Assembly (NCBI GenBank): GCA_022376925.1
Contig: JAIOJX010000001.1
Coordinates: 992,001-1,056,000 of the forward strand
DNA length: 64,000 bases
DNA from: Tragulus kanchil
Lineage: Eukaryota; Chordata; Mammalia; Artiodactyla; Tragulidae
Reading direction: 5' to 3'
A model generated the notes under the pieces. The model did not search any database. It worked only from the letters and a program-made list of their open reading frames with translations, and had not been told where the DNA came from. Numbering within the stretch: the first letter of the stretch is position 1; each line of letters begins with the position of its first letter. Positions 46,003-56,943 of the stretch are shown one piece after another. A program made the translations under genes and the position numbers.

Positions 46003-47164
46003 ACATCTCTCCAATGAGGTTCAGGAAGACTCAGGGAGCTCATTTTCTAGGAAAACCCATCTGCTAGCATAGTGTTTGTCTGCATTAGAAAACTGGAGTC
46101 AGGTGGAGCGGGCACTCTGCACACCACTGCCTTCCACTCAGCTACGTGGCAAGGGAAGGAGAAAAAGACCCAAAACTCCACAGTGCGGCTTCCCTGGTAG
46201 CCAGTGGTGAAGAGTTCGCTTCGATCCCTGATCCAGGAAGATCCCACATGCTGCAGAGCAACGAAACCCGTGAGCCGCAACTATGGAGCCTGGGCTCTAG
46301 AGCCTCGGAGCCGCACCTATGGAGCCCATGGGCCGCAACTACTGAAGCCTGTGTGCCCTGGAGCCCGAGTTCCATGACAAGAGAAGTCATGGTGACAAGA
46401 AGCCTGCTCACCTCAACTAGAGAGCAGCCCTCACTCCCTGCCACTAGAGAAGAGCCTGCAGAAGCAGTGAAAACCCAGAATAGCCAAAAATAAATAAATA
46501 AATATAATTAAAAAAAAAACCTCCACAGTGAGAACCTGTGACAAATTCCCTCAGATGAGGAAATGTGGACCTCTGGACGCTGCCCATGCATAGTATGCTT
46601 CACTGCGTCTCTATGTAGCATCTCTTTCTTCCATGAAACCAGAGGAGCCAAGAGTTCCCCCTAGGTGTACATATCCAACATTTCACAGATACTTGTACCT
46701 CGCAACCCACTGGGCTTATATCTTAAGTCTGTGGTGGACCCATGGGCAAATGTTTGCTCCTCAGTCATTCTATTTTCTCCTCCTACTATTTTCAGCCACC
46801 AGTGCCCAATATACCTCATCAGAGATTATGCCAGAAGATCACATGACAAGCATAAGATATCCCAGAAATAAACCCATGATGAATTTCCTGGGAAGACAAT
46901 AAAGTTCAAAGTTCTTCTCACAGGGACTTTCTTGGTGATCCGGTAGCTAAGATTCCATACTCCCAATGCAGGGGGTCCAGGTTCGATCCCTGGTCAGGGA
47001 ACTAGATCCCACATGCTGCAAGTAAAGATGCCATGTGCTACAACTAAAAAGATTCTGCATACTGCAACAAAAATTGAAGATCCCATCTGCTGCAACTAAG
47101 ACCCACTATTACACCACATCTCTCCAATGAGGTTCAGGAAGACTCAGGGAGCTCATTTTCTAGG

Positions 47165-48120
47165 TCCCTCTCTTTCTTTTTACAAATGCGTATAGTACAA
47201 GGTCACCTCAACAAAGTGCTTCCCGAGCCAGTTTCATAGTGTTTGTCTGCATTAGATGGCAGAAGAGCTTTTACATCAGAAACTGTGGCTAAGAGGAGAA
47301 ACAGACCAGGGAGGAGGAAGAGGAAGGTGGACAGTGCCCATCCTGGACTGTCGGTCGTCCCCCTGGGCTCAGGATCAGAGGTGAAAGCTACTGGTATAAT
47401 TCAAGGTGAACTGTGTGTAATTCTAAGCACAGAAAGGGCTCTTGGGGGCCCTGTTTCTGGTTGCAAGGTGTGGTAACATGCTGGAGAGCCAGCCTGCTCC
47501 TGCTGCTGCCTGCACCCCAGCACTGAGCTAGCCCTCTGAGGCCTTGGCCTGGGGACAGGTATTCCCCATCAGGACTGCTGTGGTAATGAGGCTTTTCTGA
47601 GCACCGATGTGGGCTGTGAAAGTGAAGACAATGAAGGCCTGCCGTCAGCAGCCCTGAGTGGCTGCAGGGTAAGGACTGCTTTCTGAATGGAGGCTTAATG
47701 AAGATGCAGATCACCTAGACCAGAATGGGGGAGGTGACAGTGTCAGACAGCAGCTGGGCCCAGCTGAGTAGTGGCTTTCTCAAGCTTCCATAGCTCTTAT
47801 TCTCTGCTTCGGGAGCAGATGTGACCGTGTTCCTGCTAGTTTGATAACTCTGATTTTTCAGATTAAAAATGGAAACCCCAGTGGCCCTGATTCCACTCCC
47901 TTGTAGAATTTCAGCTTTGGGGATTTGGGGACTTAAAAGCTTACCAATGTCAGAATCCACTGCCCACTCGGCACTCCTCCCTAGCAAAGCCAGATGACTT
48001 GATCTGAACTCAGGGACACCTGTACGTTTTCTGCCTGAGACATAGTCACGTGCTGGTGCCAGCACAGTGAGCCCTGCAATTTTGGCAGATTTGCCTTAAA
48101 CCACATTGTCAACATCTAGA
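47165..48120. other. Unassigned unique sequence
   Basis: No gene recognised. Several 70-115 codon frames lack motifs. Confidence 0.45.
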
Positions 48121-48217
48121 TTGTATTTTTTTTCCAATGTATTTTTTTTAACCTTTATTTTACTTTTAACTTTAACAGAGTTTTCTTGTTTACAGATATG
48201 CATGTTCCCAGATTGCA
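48121..48217 (-). repeat. Short A-tailed retroposed sequence, minus orientation
   Basis: The reverse strand reads 'caatctgggaacatgcatat', 'ctgtaaacaagaaaactctg' and 'ttaaagttaaaagtaaaata', then A-rich sequence. It is the same core as at 11203-11313, 13218-13318 and 55407-55470, and diverged from them. Confidence 0.6.
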
Positions 48218-48790
48218 GAGAAAATGTAACTCATTGGGTTTGGCTTCAGCTGTGTGACTTGGGAAGACACACCCCTCCATGAGGTAGACTGCGGTGATGG
48301 CATCCCACCCCACCTCTCCTCCTCTAGGGCTTCTGGAGTCCTGCCTCTGGTGCCTCTATGTAAATGACAGAAAGGAGCGGCTCCTCTGAGGACACTCCCT
48401 TCCTTCCAGCCAGCCGGCAGGCCTACCGAGGGCTCACTCCGGTGGTCCAGACACACAGAGAACCACCTGCCCAGCTGTGGAAGCCGTGCCACCAGGTGCA
48501 GAGCTCTCGGTCCTGCTCCCCTGAAGAGAGGCTGTTCTCCCTTCTTGGGCTTCCCCCTCATTTTCCACTTCGCATGCTGCTCTGTGCCTTCCAGGTAACA
48601 CCAGGTCTCTCCTCCTGGGCTGCTCCAGGGATGCAGGAAGAGAGCGGGAGCTGTGCTTGGGACCGTGGTGTGTGGTGGGAAACAAATAGAAATCACTTCA
48701 ACCCCGAAGTAATGAAAGACTGATTAAAGTCTCATTTATTTTAATTATATTTTATTTCCTTGTATTTATAGATTTTTATTATTATTTCAT
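48218..48790. other. Unassigned unique sequence
   Basis: No gene recognised. The final 70 bp are very AT-rich. Confidence 0.4.
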
Positions 48791-49300
48791 TATAATTAAT
48801 TACATTATAACACATCAACACTATAGAATGCAACAGTTAAAAGAATGAAGTAGACCAGTATGCGCTGACTGAAAACTTCTTCCAGACACATTAACAGGTG
48901 AAAACACTGAGGGCAGTAAGTTTGTAAAACATCCCATTTCGGCTTGTTAATGTGTGAGGGTGATGAATATATGGATATATACTTGCATGTGTGTGTGTTA
49001 ATACGTGCATGCATGTGTGTACTATGTGTGTCTATACATGTGTGTATTTATATGTATGTACATGTGATTGTGTTTATGTTTATGTCTGTAAGGTGTGTGT
49101 ATGCTTGTTCTGTGTACACGGGTGGGAGGGTGTGCGTGTGCGTGTGTTCATACGTGTGTGAGGTATCTGTGTCTGCACACACGGAACAAAGCACGGAAGG
49201 AAGTGAGCCTCAAGGCCGAGAGTAATTTACTCTGGAGAATAGGGTGAGGCTCAAAGGAGCAGAAACTTTCACACTGACTTTCATTTCTCACTTGTTAAGC
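48791..49300 (+). repeat. Old L1 3' region with a GT-rich low-complexity core
   Basis: 'ctatagaatgcaacagttaaaagaatgaag' followed by 'gaaaacttcttccagacaca' on the left, and 'ctctggagaatagggtgagg' with 'agaaactttcacactgac' on the right, fit the order of an L1M-type 3' portion. Between them, about 48985-49175, lies an impure (GT)n/(GTAT)n stretch. Confidence 0.6.
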
Positions 49301-50624
49301 ATTTGTGACTTTCATTTGTGTGTTTTCAGTATTTCCAAGGTTGAGGCTCCAAATAGAACAAAGTAATCCCCACAGGTCTGCAGCCCTGTCACGGGAAAAC
49401 AGAGTGCAAGTGACCAGGTATGGCAAAGCCAGAGCCAAGGGTCTGAGTGCAAGGAAGAGAAATGGGAATCCAGAAGCATGGCCTCACTCAGACTGGTGGC
49501 AGAGCAGGGAAGCTGGGCTGGGCTGGGCTGTGCACTGCTTCAGGCAGGGGACTTAGTGTGGCTTCTGGGCAGAGCTGGTGGAGGGGCTGGCAACAAGGAA
49601 GGTGTTGGCTAGGGAACACTGCATAAGCCTCTGCTCCACCGTGACAAGGGGGAAACAACCCTTCAGAGACCCGTCCAGACTAGAGACTCTAGGTGCCCAT
49701 TTGGTCAATAAAACCCAAAGAACAGTCAGTGTAACATGCAAGTGTCTGGAAAACTAGAATCACAAACATTGTCGATAGTCAAGCAAAACTACTGGCAAGA
49801 TGGCGTTTCAAGTTTCCGTGAACTTACTAAAGTAGCCCTAATTGAAACGGTACCTAAGTGAGCTCCTGTCCTTGAGGTGGCAACCCCATTTCCACGAGGT
49901 CCTTAGTTCCTGTGAGTTCTCGATCTTTCAGATCTCTACAATGTCTAGCAATCATCCCTCTTCTGCTGTGAGAAAGGGATGCACAGGAAGAAATCAAAGG
50001 CTAAACACAAGGGTTCCTAGTTGTAACTTGGGTCCTACCAGGGGGAGGAAGAAGCAAACGTGTCCCTCAAAGTCCCAGAAGGTGCCTGGTCCTCCCCACA
50101 CTCAGGACGCAAGCCAGCTAAAGCCACTGTTCTGCTGGGCACTCAACCTGAAGTTTCGTGAGAGTTCTCATCCCTAGTTCTGTCTTGTTACTTCTCACCC
50201 TGTGACCGGGCCCACTTCTTTACCTTCTGCTCTTCTCACTCTACACCCTCTCCAGATGATCATGAGATCCACATCCCCAATATGTCAAAGACTCCCTGCT
50301 TCCTTTTAACCATGAGCTCAAAGCATATATACTGGATATCCACTTTATGTCTGACTTGGTCCTAACTATAGAGGATGCAGAATGAGCAATAGGTTTTTAG
50401 TCAACAGATTTTTATCAATAATACTAACATTTGTGAGGCTAAATGCGGCATCATTCTTGTTATCATGAAGCTCACCAGAGAAAGAATCCAAGAATTATAA
50501 GACTCAGTGGTGAATAATACAGTTGAGGAAGCCGGGAGCACCGTGGGAAGCTAATGGAGCAACGAATCCCAGCCCAGGGCTTAGGAAAGGGCGACACATA
50601 AGCTGGGGTCACCCTGTGGCTGTG
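49301..50624. other. Unassigned unique sequence
   Basis: No gene or repeat recognised except a short (GGGCT)n run near 49.51-49.53 kb. The rightmost few hundred bases lie upstream of the OR gene and may include its 5' noncoding region. Confidence 0.45.
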
Positions 50625-52868
50625 CACAGTTTAAACAGGAGAGGTAGAAACTCCTGCTCCTTCTTCTCTGGATGTCCCGTTCCACAGGAGGCTCCTGCTG
50701 GGAGCTTAGCGGGTGGGGAGGAAGGGACAACATAGTCAATGCGCAAAGTCAAAGTGTCTTTAAGATCAACTCGCTGGACTTTACACTCCACAGGAATTCC
50801 CTATAGTATCAAGGACCCTGCCAGTCCAGTGTCTTGTTTAAACCTAAGTTTAAGTAACATCAAGCTCAGTTTCCAACCCCTCCCCTGAGACAACCCTTCA
50901 AAACATAGCCAGAAGGAGGACTCTCAGCAGGGTATATTAAAAGCACCTTCACATCGAGACTTTACTGACCTCTGCTCATTTCTGCAGTCACAGGTAAAGT
51001 GATGTCACCGTCAGAGCAAGGGCCCCTTTGCTCTCAGCGAACGGAAGGCAGAAGTCTGAAAGAGCATAGAATGAGGACAACAGCCATCTGTGGAAAGGGC
51101 TCCAGGGGATCCCATGACTTTGTGGATTGCTAGAAAGCTGCCTTTTCCAGCCCAGGAGTTCTGTAGAGGAAAATGCAGGATGGCCCTGCTGCAGAGAAAC
51201 CTCACCGCAAGCTCGGAGTTTATTATCTTGGGCTTTGGGGACCTGGCTGAACTACAGATCTTCTTCTTTGGACTCTTTCTAATCATGCATCTTGTCACCC
51301 TAGCAGGGCACACAGCTATAGTGCTCATCACCCTCTTCGACTCGTGCCTCCAGACCCCCATGTATTTCTTCCTCCGCAACCTGTCCACCATTGAAATCTG
51401 CTATATATTGGTCATTGTCCCCAATATGCTGGCCAATTTCTTGTCCGGGAGCCAGCGGATGCCCTTCCTGGGCTGTGCCCTTCAAATGTGTCTCTTCATC
51501 GGGCTAGGTGGAGCAGAGTGTTTCCTCCTGGCTGTGATGGCCTCGACCGCTTCGTGGCCATCTGCAGGCCCTGCAGTACACACTCGTCATCACCAGGGCC
51601 CTGTGTCTGCAGATGCTGGGTTTGGCATGTGTCGGTGGTTTTGCGCTCTCGCTCACCCTCACCACACTGATATTCCTCCTGCCCTTCTGTCAGTCCCATG
51701 AGGTCAATCATTTCTTCTGTGACATCCCTGCTGTGCTATTTCTGGCACAGTTTAAACAGGAGAGGTAGAAACTCCTGCTCCTTCTTCTCTGGATGTCCCG
51801 TTCCACAGGAGGCTCCTGCTGGGAGCTTAGCGGGTGGGGAGGAAGGGACAACATAGTCAATCGCAAAGTCAAAGTGTCTTTAAGATCAACTCGCTGGACT
51901 TTACACTCCACAGGAATTCCCTATAGTATCAAGGACCCTGCCAGTCCAGTGTCTTGTTTAAACCTAAGTTTAAGTAACATCAAGCTCAGTTTCCAACCCC
52001 TCCCCTGAGACAACCCTTCAAAACATAGCCAGAAGGAGGACTCTCAGCAGGGTATATTAAAAGCACCTTCACATCGAGACTTTACTGACCTCTGCTCATT
52101 TCTGCAGTCACAGGTAAAGTGATGTCACCGTCAGAGCAAGGGCCCCTTTGCTCTCAGCGAACGGAAGGCAGAAGTCTGAAAGAGCATAGAATGAGGACAA
52201 CAGCCATCTGTGGAAAGGGCTCCAGGGGATCCCATGACTTTGTGGATTGCTAGAAAGCTGCCTTTTCCAGCCCAGGAGTTCTGTAGAGGAAAATGCAGGA
52301 TGGCCCTGCTGCAGAGAAACCTCACCGCAAGCTCGGAGTTTATTATCTTGGGCTTTGGGGACCTGGCTGAACTACAGATCTTCTTCTTTGGACTCTTTCT
52401 AATCATGCATCTTGTCACCCTAGCAGGGCACACAGCTATAGTGCTCATCACCCTCTTCGACTCGTGCCTCCAGACCCCCATGTATTTCTTCCTCCGCAAC
52501 CTGTCCACCATTGAAATCTGCTATATATTGGTCATTGTCCCCAATATGCTGGCCAATTTCTTGTCCGGGAGCCAGCGGATGCCCTTCCTGGGCTGTGCCC
52601 TTCAAATGTGTCTCTTCATCGGGCTAGGTGGAGCAGAGTGTTTCCTCCTGGCTGTGATGGCCTACGACCGCTTCGTGGCCATCTGCAGGCCCCTGCAGTA
52701 CACACTCGTCATCACCAGGGCCCTGTGTCTGCAGATGCTGGGTTTGGCATGTGTCGGTGGTTTTGCGCTCTCGCTCACCCTCACCACACTGATATTCCTC
52801 CTGCCCTTCTGTCAGTCCCATGAGGTCAATCATTTCTTCTGTGACATCCCTGCTGTGCTATTTCTGGC
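50625..52868. repeat. Direct tandem duplication 16 (period 1120-1122 bp)
   Basis: Copy A is 50625-51745 and copy B is 51746-52868. Differences noticed are single-base indels: 'caatgcgcaaag' against 'caatcgcaaag', 'gcctcgacc' against 'gcctacgacc', and 'ggccctgc' against 'ggcccctgc'. The unit spans OR upstream sequence and the first 60% of the OR coding region. Confidence 0.95.
51180..51746 (+). pseudogene. Frameshifted, truncated duplicate of the OR gene
   Basis: It matches the intact OR coding region at 52300-52868 but stops after the loop-2 'CDIPAVLFL' segment at the duplication junction. Two single-base deletions relative to the intact copy fall in and just after the MAYDRF motif, destroying the frame. 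With the 1.12 kb tandem context, this is best read as the same gene seen twice with sequence errors, not as a decayed paralogue. Confidence 0.85.
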
Positions 52869-53415
52869 CTGCTCGGACACACAGGCCAATGAGGTTGCAG
52901 TCTTCCTCGTCTGCCTGCTCATTCTGTTGATTCCCTTCCTGCTGATCCTACTCTCCTATGGGTTCATCATCGCTACCATCCTCAAAATGCACTCTATTGA
53001 GGGCAGGAGCAAAGCCTTCTCCACCTGTGCTGGACACTTGCTGGTCTCCCTTCTGCACTATGGCTGTGCAATATTCATCTACATTCGCCCCAAGTCATGC
53101 TACTCCCCGGAACAGGACAAAATTGTGTCCTTAGTCTACACCAATGTCACTCCCATGCTCTACCCTTTGATCTACAGTCTGAGAAATAAGGAAGTCAAGG
53201 GTGCTTTCAAGAGACTCCTGGAAAGCCACGACCAGACCAGGTGGTGGTCCCATGCAGGGGGACGGGAAAGGGAGCTCCACGTGCAAGAGCCCAGGCAGTC
53301 ATCTCGTTGCACTCCTTGTGGCTCCACACCTCCTCCTGAGCACTGCTCCGAGGTTCTGCAGGTACCTGGACCTTACTGTGCCCTTTCCTTCAGTCAGAGA
53401 TGGAACAAACCCTAA
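52300..53415 (+). CDS. Olfactory receptor, single-exon class II GPCR
   Basis: An odorant-binding seven-helix receptor of the ciliary membrane of olfactory neurons, signalling through the olfactory G protein (family knowledge). The 371-residue frame shows an N-glycosylation site (NLT, 7-9), PMYFFL (60-65), MAYDRFVAIC (120-129, the DRY-type motif), loop-2 cysteines C171, C181 and C191, SYGFII (219-224), KAFSTCAGHL (238-247) and PMLYPLIYSLRN (285-296). ATG 52300 is chosen because the following residues fit the usual short glycosylated N terminus; an upstream in-frame ATG at 52210 would add 30 atypical residues. Oddities: TM1 has LAGH (43-44 G-H) where nearly all ORs have G-N, and the C tail runs about 65 residues past the helix-8 region, giving 371 rather than about 310-320. 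The tail resembles family 10/6 receptors in style, but I do not assign a subfamily. A false partial copy lies just upstream. Confidence 0.93.
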   Translation: MALLQRNLTASSEFIILGFGDLAELQIFFFGLFLIMHLVTLAGHTAIVLITLFDSCLQTPMYFFLRNLSTIEICYILVIVPNMLANFLSGSQRMPFLGCALQMCLFIGLGGAECFLLAVMAYDRFVAICRPLQYTLVITRALCLQMLGLACVGGFALSLTLTTLIFLLPFCQSHEVNHFFCDIPAVLFLACSDTQANEVAVFLVCLLILLIPFLLILLSYGFIIATILKMHSIEGRSKAFSTCAGHLLVSLLHYGCAIFIYIRPKSCYSPEQDKIVSLVYTNVTPMLYPLIYSLRNKEVKGAFKRLLESHDQTRWWSHAGGRERELHVQEPRQSSRCTPCGSTPPPEHCSEVLQVPGPYCALSFSQRWNKP

Positions 53416-54410
53416 TGCTTTCCTGATGGGGTGGCTCTGGGGTGTTAGTGAACGTTTGTCTGGCCTAAAGACTAAAGTAAAACAAATTATTTTAATACCA
53501 TGGTTACAAACTATTACTTCATGGGAAAGAGTGATTCATCCCGTCACCAAGCCTAGGAACCCCCATGTGCTGTTAGAAGGGTGAGGAAGGAAAGGATCTG
53601 GGTCCCTGATGACCCTTCATTGGACAACTCAACCACCACCACGATCACCTGTCTGTAGCCTTCAAGTTCAGTCAACAATATACTTGCTGATGGTTTAACA
53701 CTTCCCCAAAGCATTCCTCACCGAGCCCTCCAGCGCCTCCATGAGCATCCATTATTGGCAGTCTTGCCTGCCCTCCCCAGTTCACGGCTCTTATCACCTC
53801 CCTGACCATTCCTAGGTGACAACCCGATCTCCTGCCCCAAAGGGGCCTTCAGAGCCACCGGAGGGCACTTAGTGGAATTTTTCCTCGTGTCTAACCCTAC
53901 TTGCTTTGTAGCCTGTGAAAAGACCACCGCAAGTCACTGAGAGAAGATGGCAGCAAGAGAGTAGAATCTACTAGAGACTCTTCCAAAGGAGCTTACACAC
54001 AAGCGACAGCCCAGTGCTGCTGATGCTCTGCAGAGAGACACGCCCATGTTGTTACCAACTGGGGTGATGCTGCTCCACACCTCCCGGGACCATGACAAGG
54101 ATGGCATGGGACAACACAGGCAGGTGGGCCTGGCAAGCAGGACACCAAATCAGTAGTGCCAAGAACTACCACAGCCTGGTGTGACACTAGGCCTCTCATA
54201 CTGCCCTGCCTACTAGGAGCTGTGCTTCCTTCTGTGCTATCAGACCTGGAAAAGGCCAGAGCCTGGAGGGGCAGGACGGGGTACCATTCTGAGACCCATG
54301 GACGGAATGCAGATGATGATGCTATATTGATCAAAGGGAACGTGAGGTAATCACTGATTTCGATCTTTGTGCACAGAGAACCAAAGTGAAAGGGAGAGAG
54401 ACAGCGACCA
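53416..54410. other. Unassigned sequence downstream of the OR gene
   Basis: Probably OR 3' flank followed by unique sequence. A forward frame ending at 54350 is followed 60 bp later by an A run, which might suggest a retrocopy end, but I recognise no protein and no AATAAA precedes the run. Confidence 0.4.
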
Positions 54411-54428
54411 AAAAAAAAAAAAAAAAAA
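54411..54428. repeat. Poly(A) run
   Basis: About 18 consecutive A residues followed by 'caaaacc'. It could be a retroposed tail or a simple A run. Confidence 0.8.
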
Positions 54429-55337
54429 CAAAACCAGTAGCTGCTTGTTGTCCGCAGCATCGCGTTGCAGCTGCACTCAGATCCTGTGCTTCAGGGCCAT
54501 GCGATGTCCCTTTATTTGGTCAAAGTTAGAGTAGGGCCTCTTATATTTTAAAGACAGTTTATTTCTCACTCCTTTCACCCCTAAATCCTTCCCTATTTTC
54601 AAAATTAACCGATGAAATGCTGACAAGTATTGAAGCTGGGAGAAGGCAGCTGGATTTTTAAAAACAGTGTCCTCTCCTCTTGTGTGTAGGTGGGAAAAGC
54701 CCATAATAAAGGCTGTAGAGAAGTTAAGGTACCGACTGGTCTCCTTTGCCCAAGCAGTCCCCTTGCTGAGAAAGCCTCTGCCACCCTTGTCATTCATCTT
54801 CCCTTCACTTTAGAAGGGCTGCCTTCTTCAGGAGAAGCTCAGATGCCTCTTAGTCCGGGTTCCCTTTTTAATGACCATCTCAGTCCAGTTCGCACGGAAG
54901 GCAATGCAACATCTCTGACGGGTGGACAGCCTTGGGTTGTCAACCACCATGGCCTTGGTGTGTGTGCAGGAAAGGCGTGAGAACAGAAACCCAGGTGTTC
55001 CTGTGCACACACACACACACACACGCGGCCTTGGATGGGCAGGGGATGCAAAGATAGGGGTCCCACCACTTTCAGACAATGAGATGGGGATCTGGTGGCA
55101 CAGGAGTCCCAGGGAGGAGGGAGACCCTCTCTTGGGTGGGGTGTGACAGGGTGTGGATCTGTGGGGGTTGGGGGTGATTATAGATGACATGATGACAGCC
55201 CACTGACCTTCCCATCAGAGGAGGGGCTCTCAGAGGGCAGGGGCACAGAAACCTACTAGGTAAGAGATGATGACACCCTGGCCTAAGGCAGCCTAGGGTG
55301 AGTGGCTAGGGATATTTAGGGGTATCGAGTAGATGGA
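54429..55337. other. Unassigned unique sequence with a (CA)n run
   Basis: No gene recognised. An uninterrupted (CA)n run of about ten units lies at about 55004-55023. Confidence 0.45.
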
Positions 55338-55608
55338 TGGGCTTACCAGGTGGCTCAGTAGTAAAGAATCCACTGCCAATGCAGAAGATGCAGGAAACGT
55401 GGATTTTTTTTTTTTTTAATTTTACTTTTTGCTTTTACAGAGTTTTCTTGTTTATAGATATGTATAATCTGGAAACGCGGATTTGATCCTTGGGTTGGGA
55501 ACATCTCCAGTATTCTTCCCTGGAGAATTCCATGGACAAGAGGAGCCTGACGGGCTACAGTCCAGGGTTGCCAAGAGTCAGACACGACTCAGCAACTGAG
55601 CACAATTA
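55338..55608 (+). repeat. Bov-tA SINE split by a short retroposed insert
   Basis: The left part has the head 'gggcttaccaggtggctcag'. The right part continues 'gatccttgggttgggaacat' to 'cagacacgactcagcaactg'. The target 'ggaaacgtggattt' (55393-55406) recurs as 'ggaaacgcggattt' (55471-55484). Confidence 0.88.
55407..55470 (-). repeat. Short A-tailed retroposed sequence inserted in Bov-tA
   Basis: On the reverse strand it reads 'agattatacatatctataaa', 'caagaaaactctgtaaaagc' and 'aaaaagtaaaatt' then poly(A). It is flanked by a 14-bp target duplication with one mismatch, so it moved by target-primed reverse transcription after the Bov-tA was already in place. Confidence 0.8.
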
Positions 55609-56943
55609 GGTGAGTGGCAGAGGGGAGAGCAGGAGGCTATGGAAAAGCCTGTCATCAACACAGTAAAGGTAGAAGAGGGAAGCATTGGAAAGAGGGGAAA
55701 CAGTGAGATCAGCTGAGGCTGGCTGGGGCCAGGTCCTGTGGGACATCTGGCTTTAGGTGGGTTTCACTGACTCGAAGCTCAGGAATTCAAGAAAGACGTT
55801 CAGTATCTGGCAAAGAGATCCTCGTTGATTTAACCATCAACTCCCTTAAAATTCTATGCCTGGGCCCTGTTACCTCTTAGCCTTAGTCATAAAAGATTAT
55901 GCCTAATCTGTTTTAAATATATTTACTCTCTTCCAGAAAGGCTTCTCTGATTCAGAAATGTGCAGGCCCTAACTTATAAGCAGCAGAAGTGTCTGTGTCA
56001 GTGAGGGCTGTGATGTGCTGGGCCACATGAGCACCTAGCTGGCTGCAGGTGTGTGCTGTCTGTGTTGACATGCATACGTGCATGTAAACATGCATACTTG
56101 GAAAAGGTAGATGAGCACAACATTGCCTCTTGTGACAGTGGTGAAATGCTGCCAAAGCAAAGGTTCTCTTGCCCTCGGGAGGAGCAGCTGTCCAGGTGCA
56201 ACGCGCATTATTGGTGCAACTTAGAAAGGGGTGCTTTTTGGAAGCAGCTCAAAGTCACAAAGGCAGGCAGGGCTGTGCCACCCTGGCCCCCAGTGGCTAG
56301 CCAGGCTCAGGGAACTGAGAGGCATGATGTTGCTTGTAATTGCATCAAGGAAAGGTGCCAATTAGCAGCACTTTTAAAGGAAACAACAGCCTCCAGTGAT
56401 TTAAACAGGATAACTAAAACTGGCGAAACAGTTCATTTGGGAACTAATTAAAAGCTTTTCTAAACACTATCTAAATAAGTTTCTTAGTTTTTTTGGATTA
56501 TAAATGTAACCCACAGTTACTGTCAGAAACAGAGAAAATGTAAACAGATATAAAAGAAAAATCATCTCAGTACTAAAGATAACCATGATGGCAGTAGATT
56601 TTAGGATGAAATGACCTCTTTTGTGTTTGTTAGTGCAATGACTAGAACATGATAATCACTGAATAAATGTGATTGCTTATTATTACTCCACTGTTAGTCA
56701 GCTTAGAAAAGTCTTTTCCTTAGCAAAAATCAAATTTCATCTAAATTTTCTTCTAGTATTTTCATTTTAATTTTATTGTGTGTATAAAACACATAAACAC
56801 TTTCTTGTTACAAACAATTCATATAATATACAGATACGTAGCATAAATGTGGATGTTTTCCTTCATAAAATCCCCTCCATTCTAGTGGTTCACTGAGAAA
56901 TGTAACAACAGCTTAATATGTCTGTGCTCATTTACCTGCTCCT
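55609..56943. other. Unassigned unique sequence
   Basis: No gene recognised. It is AT-rich toward the right. It lies downstream of the SLC6A8-like 3' end in that gene's orientation, and I did not see a BCAP31-like coding exon in it. Confidence 0.45.

Larger units (their letters stand above)
44963..47164. repeat. Direct tandem duplication 15 (period 1112-1113 bp)
   Basis: Copy A is about 44963-46051 and copy B about 46091-47164. Copy B begins with a shortened form of copy A ('ggagcgggcactctgcac' against 'ggagcagggtcacatctgcac'). The segment after copy A, 46052-46090, is a version of the true continuation (47165-47256) with about 55 bp missing. Both ends of the overlap are thus degraded. Confidence 0.95.
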
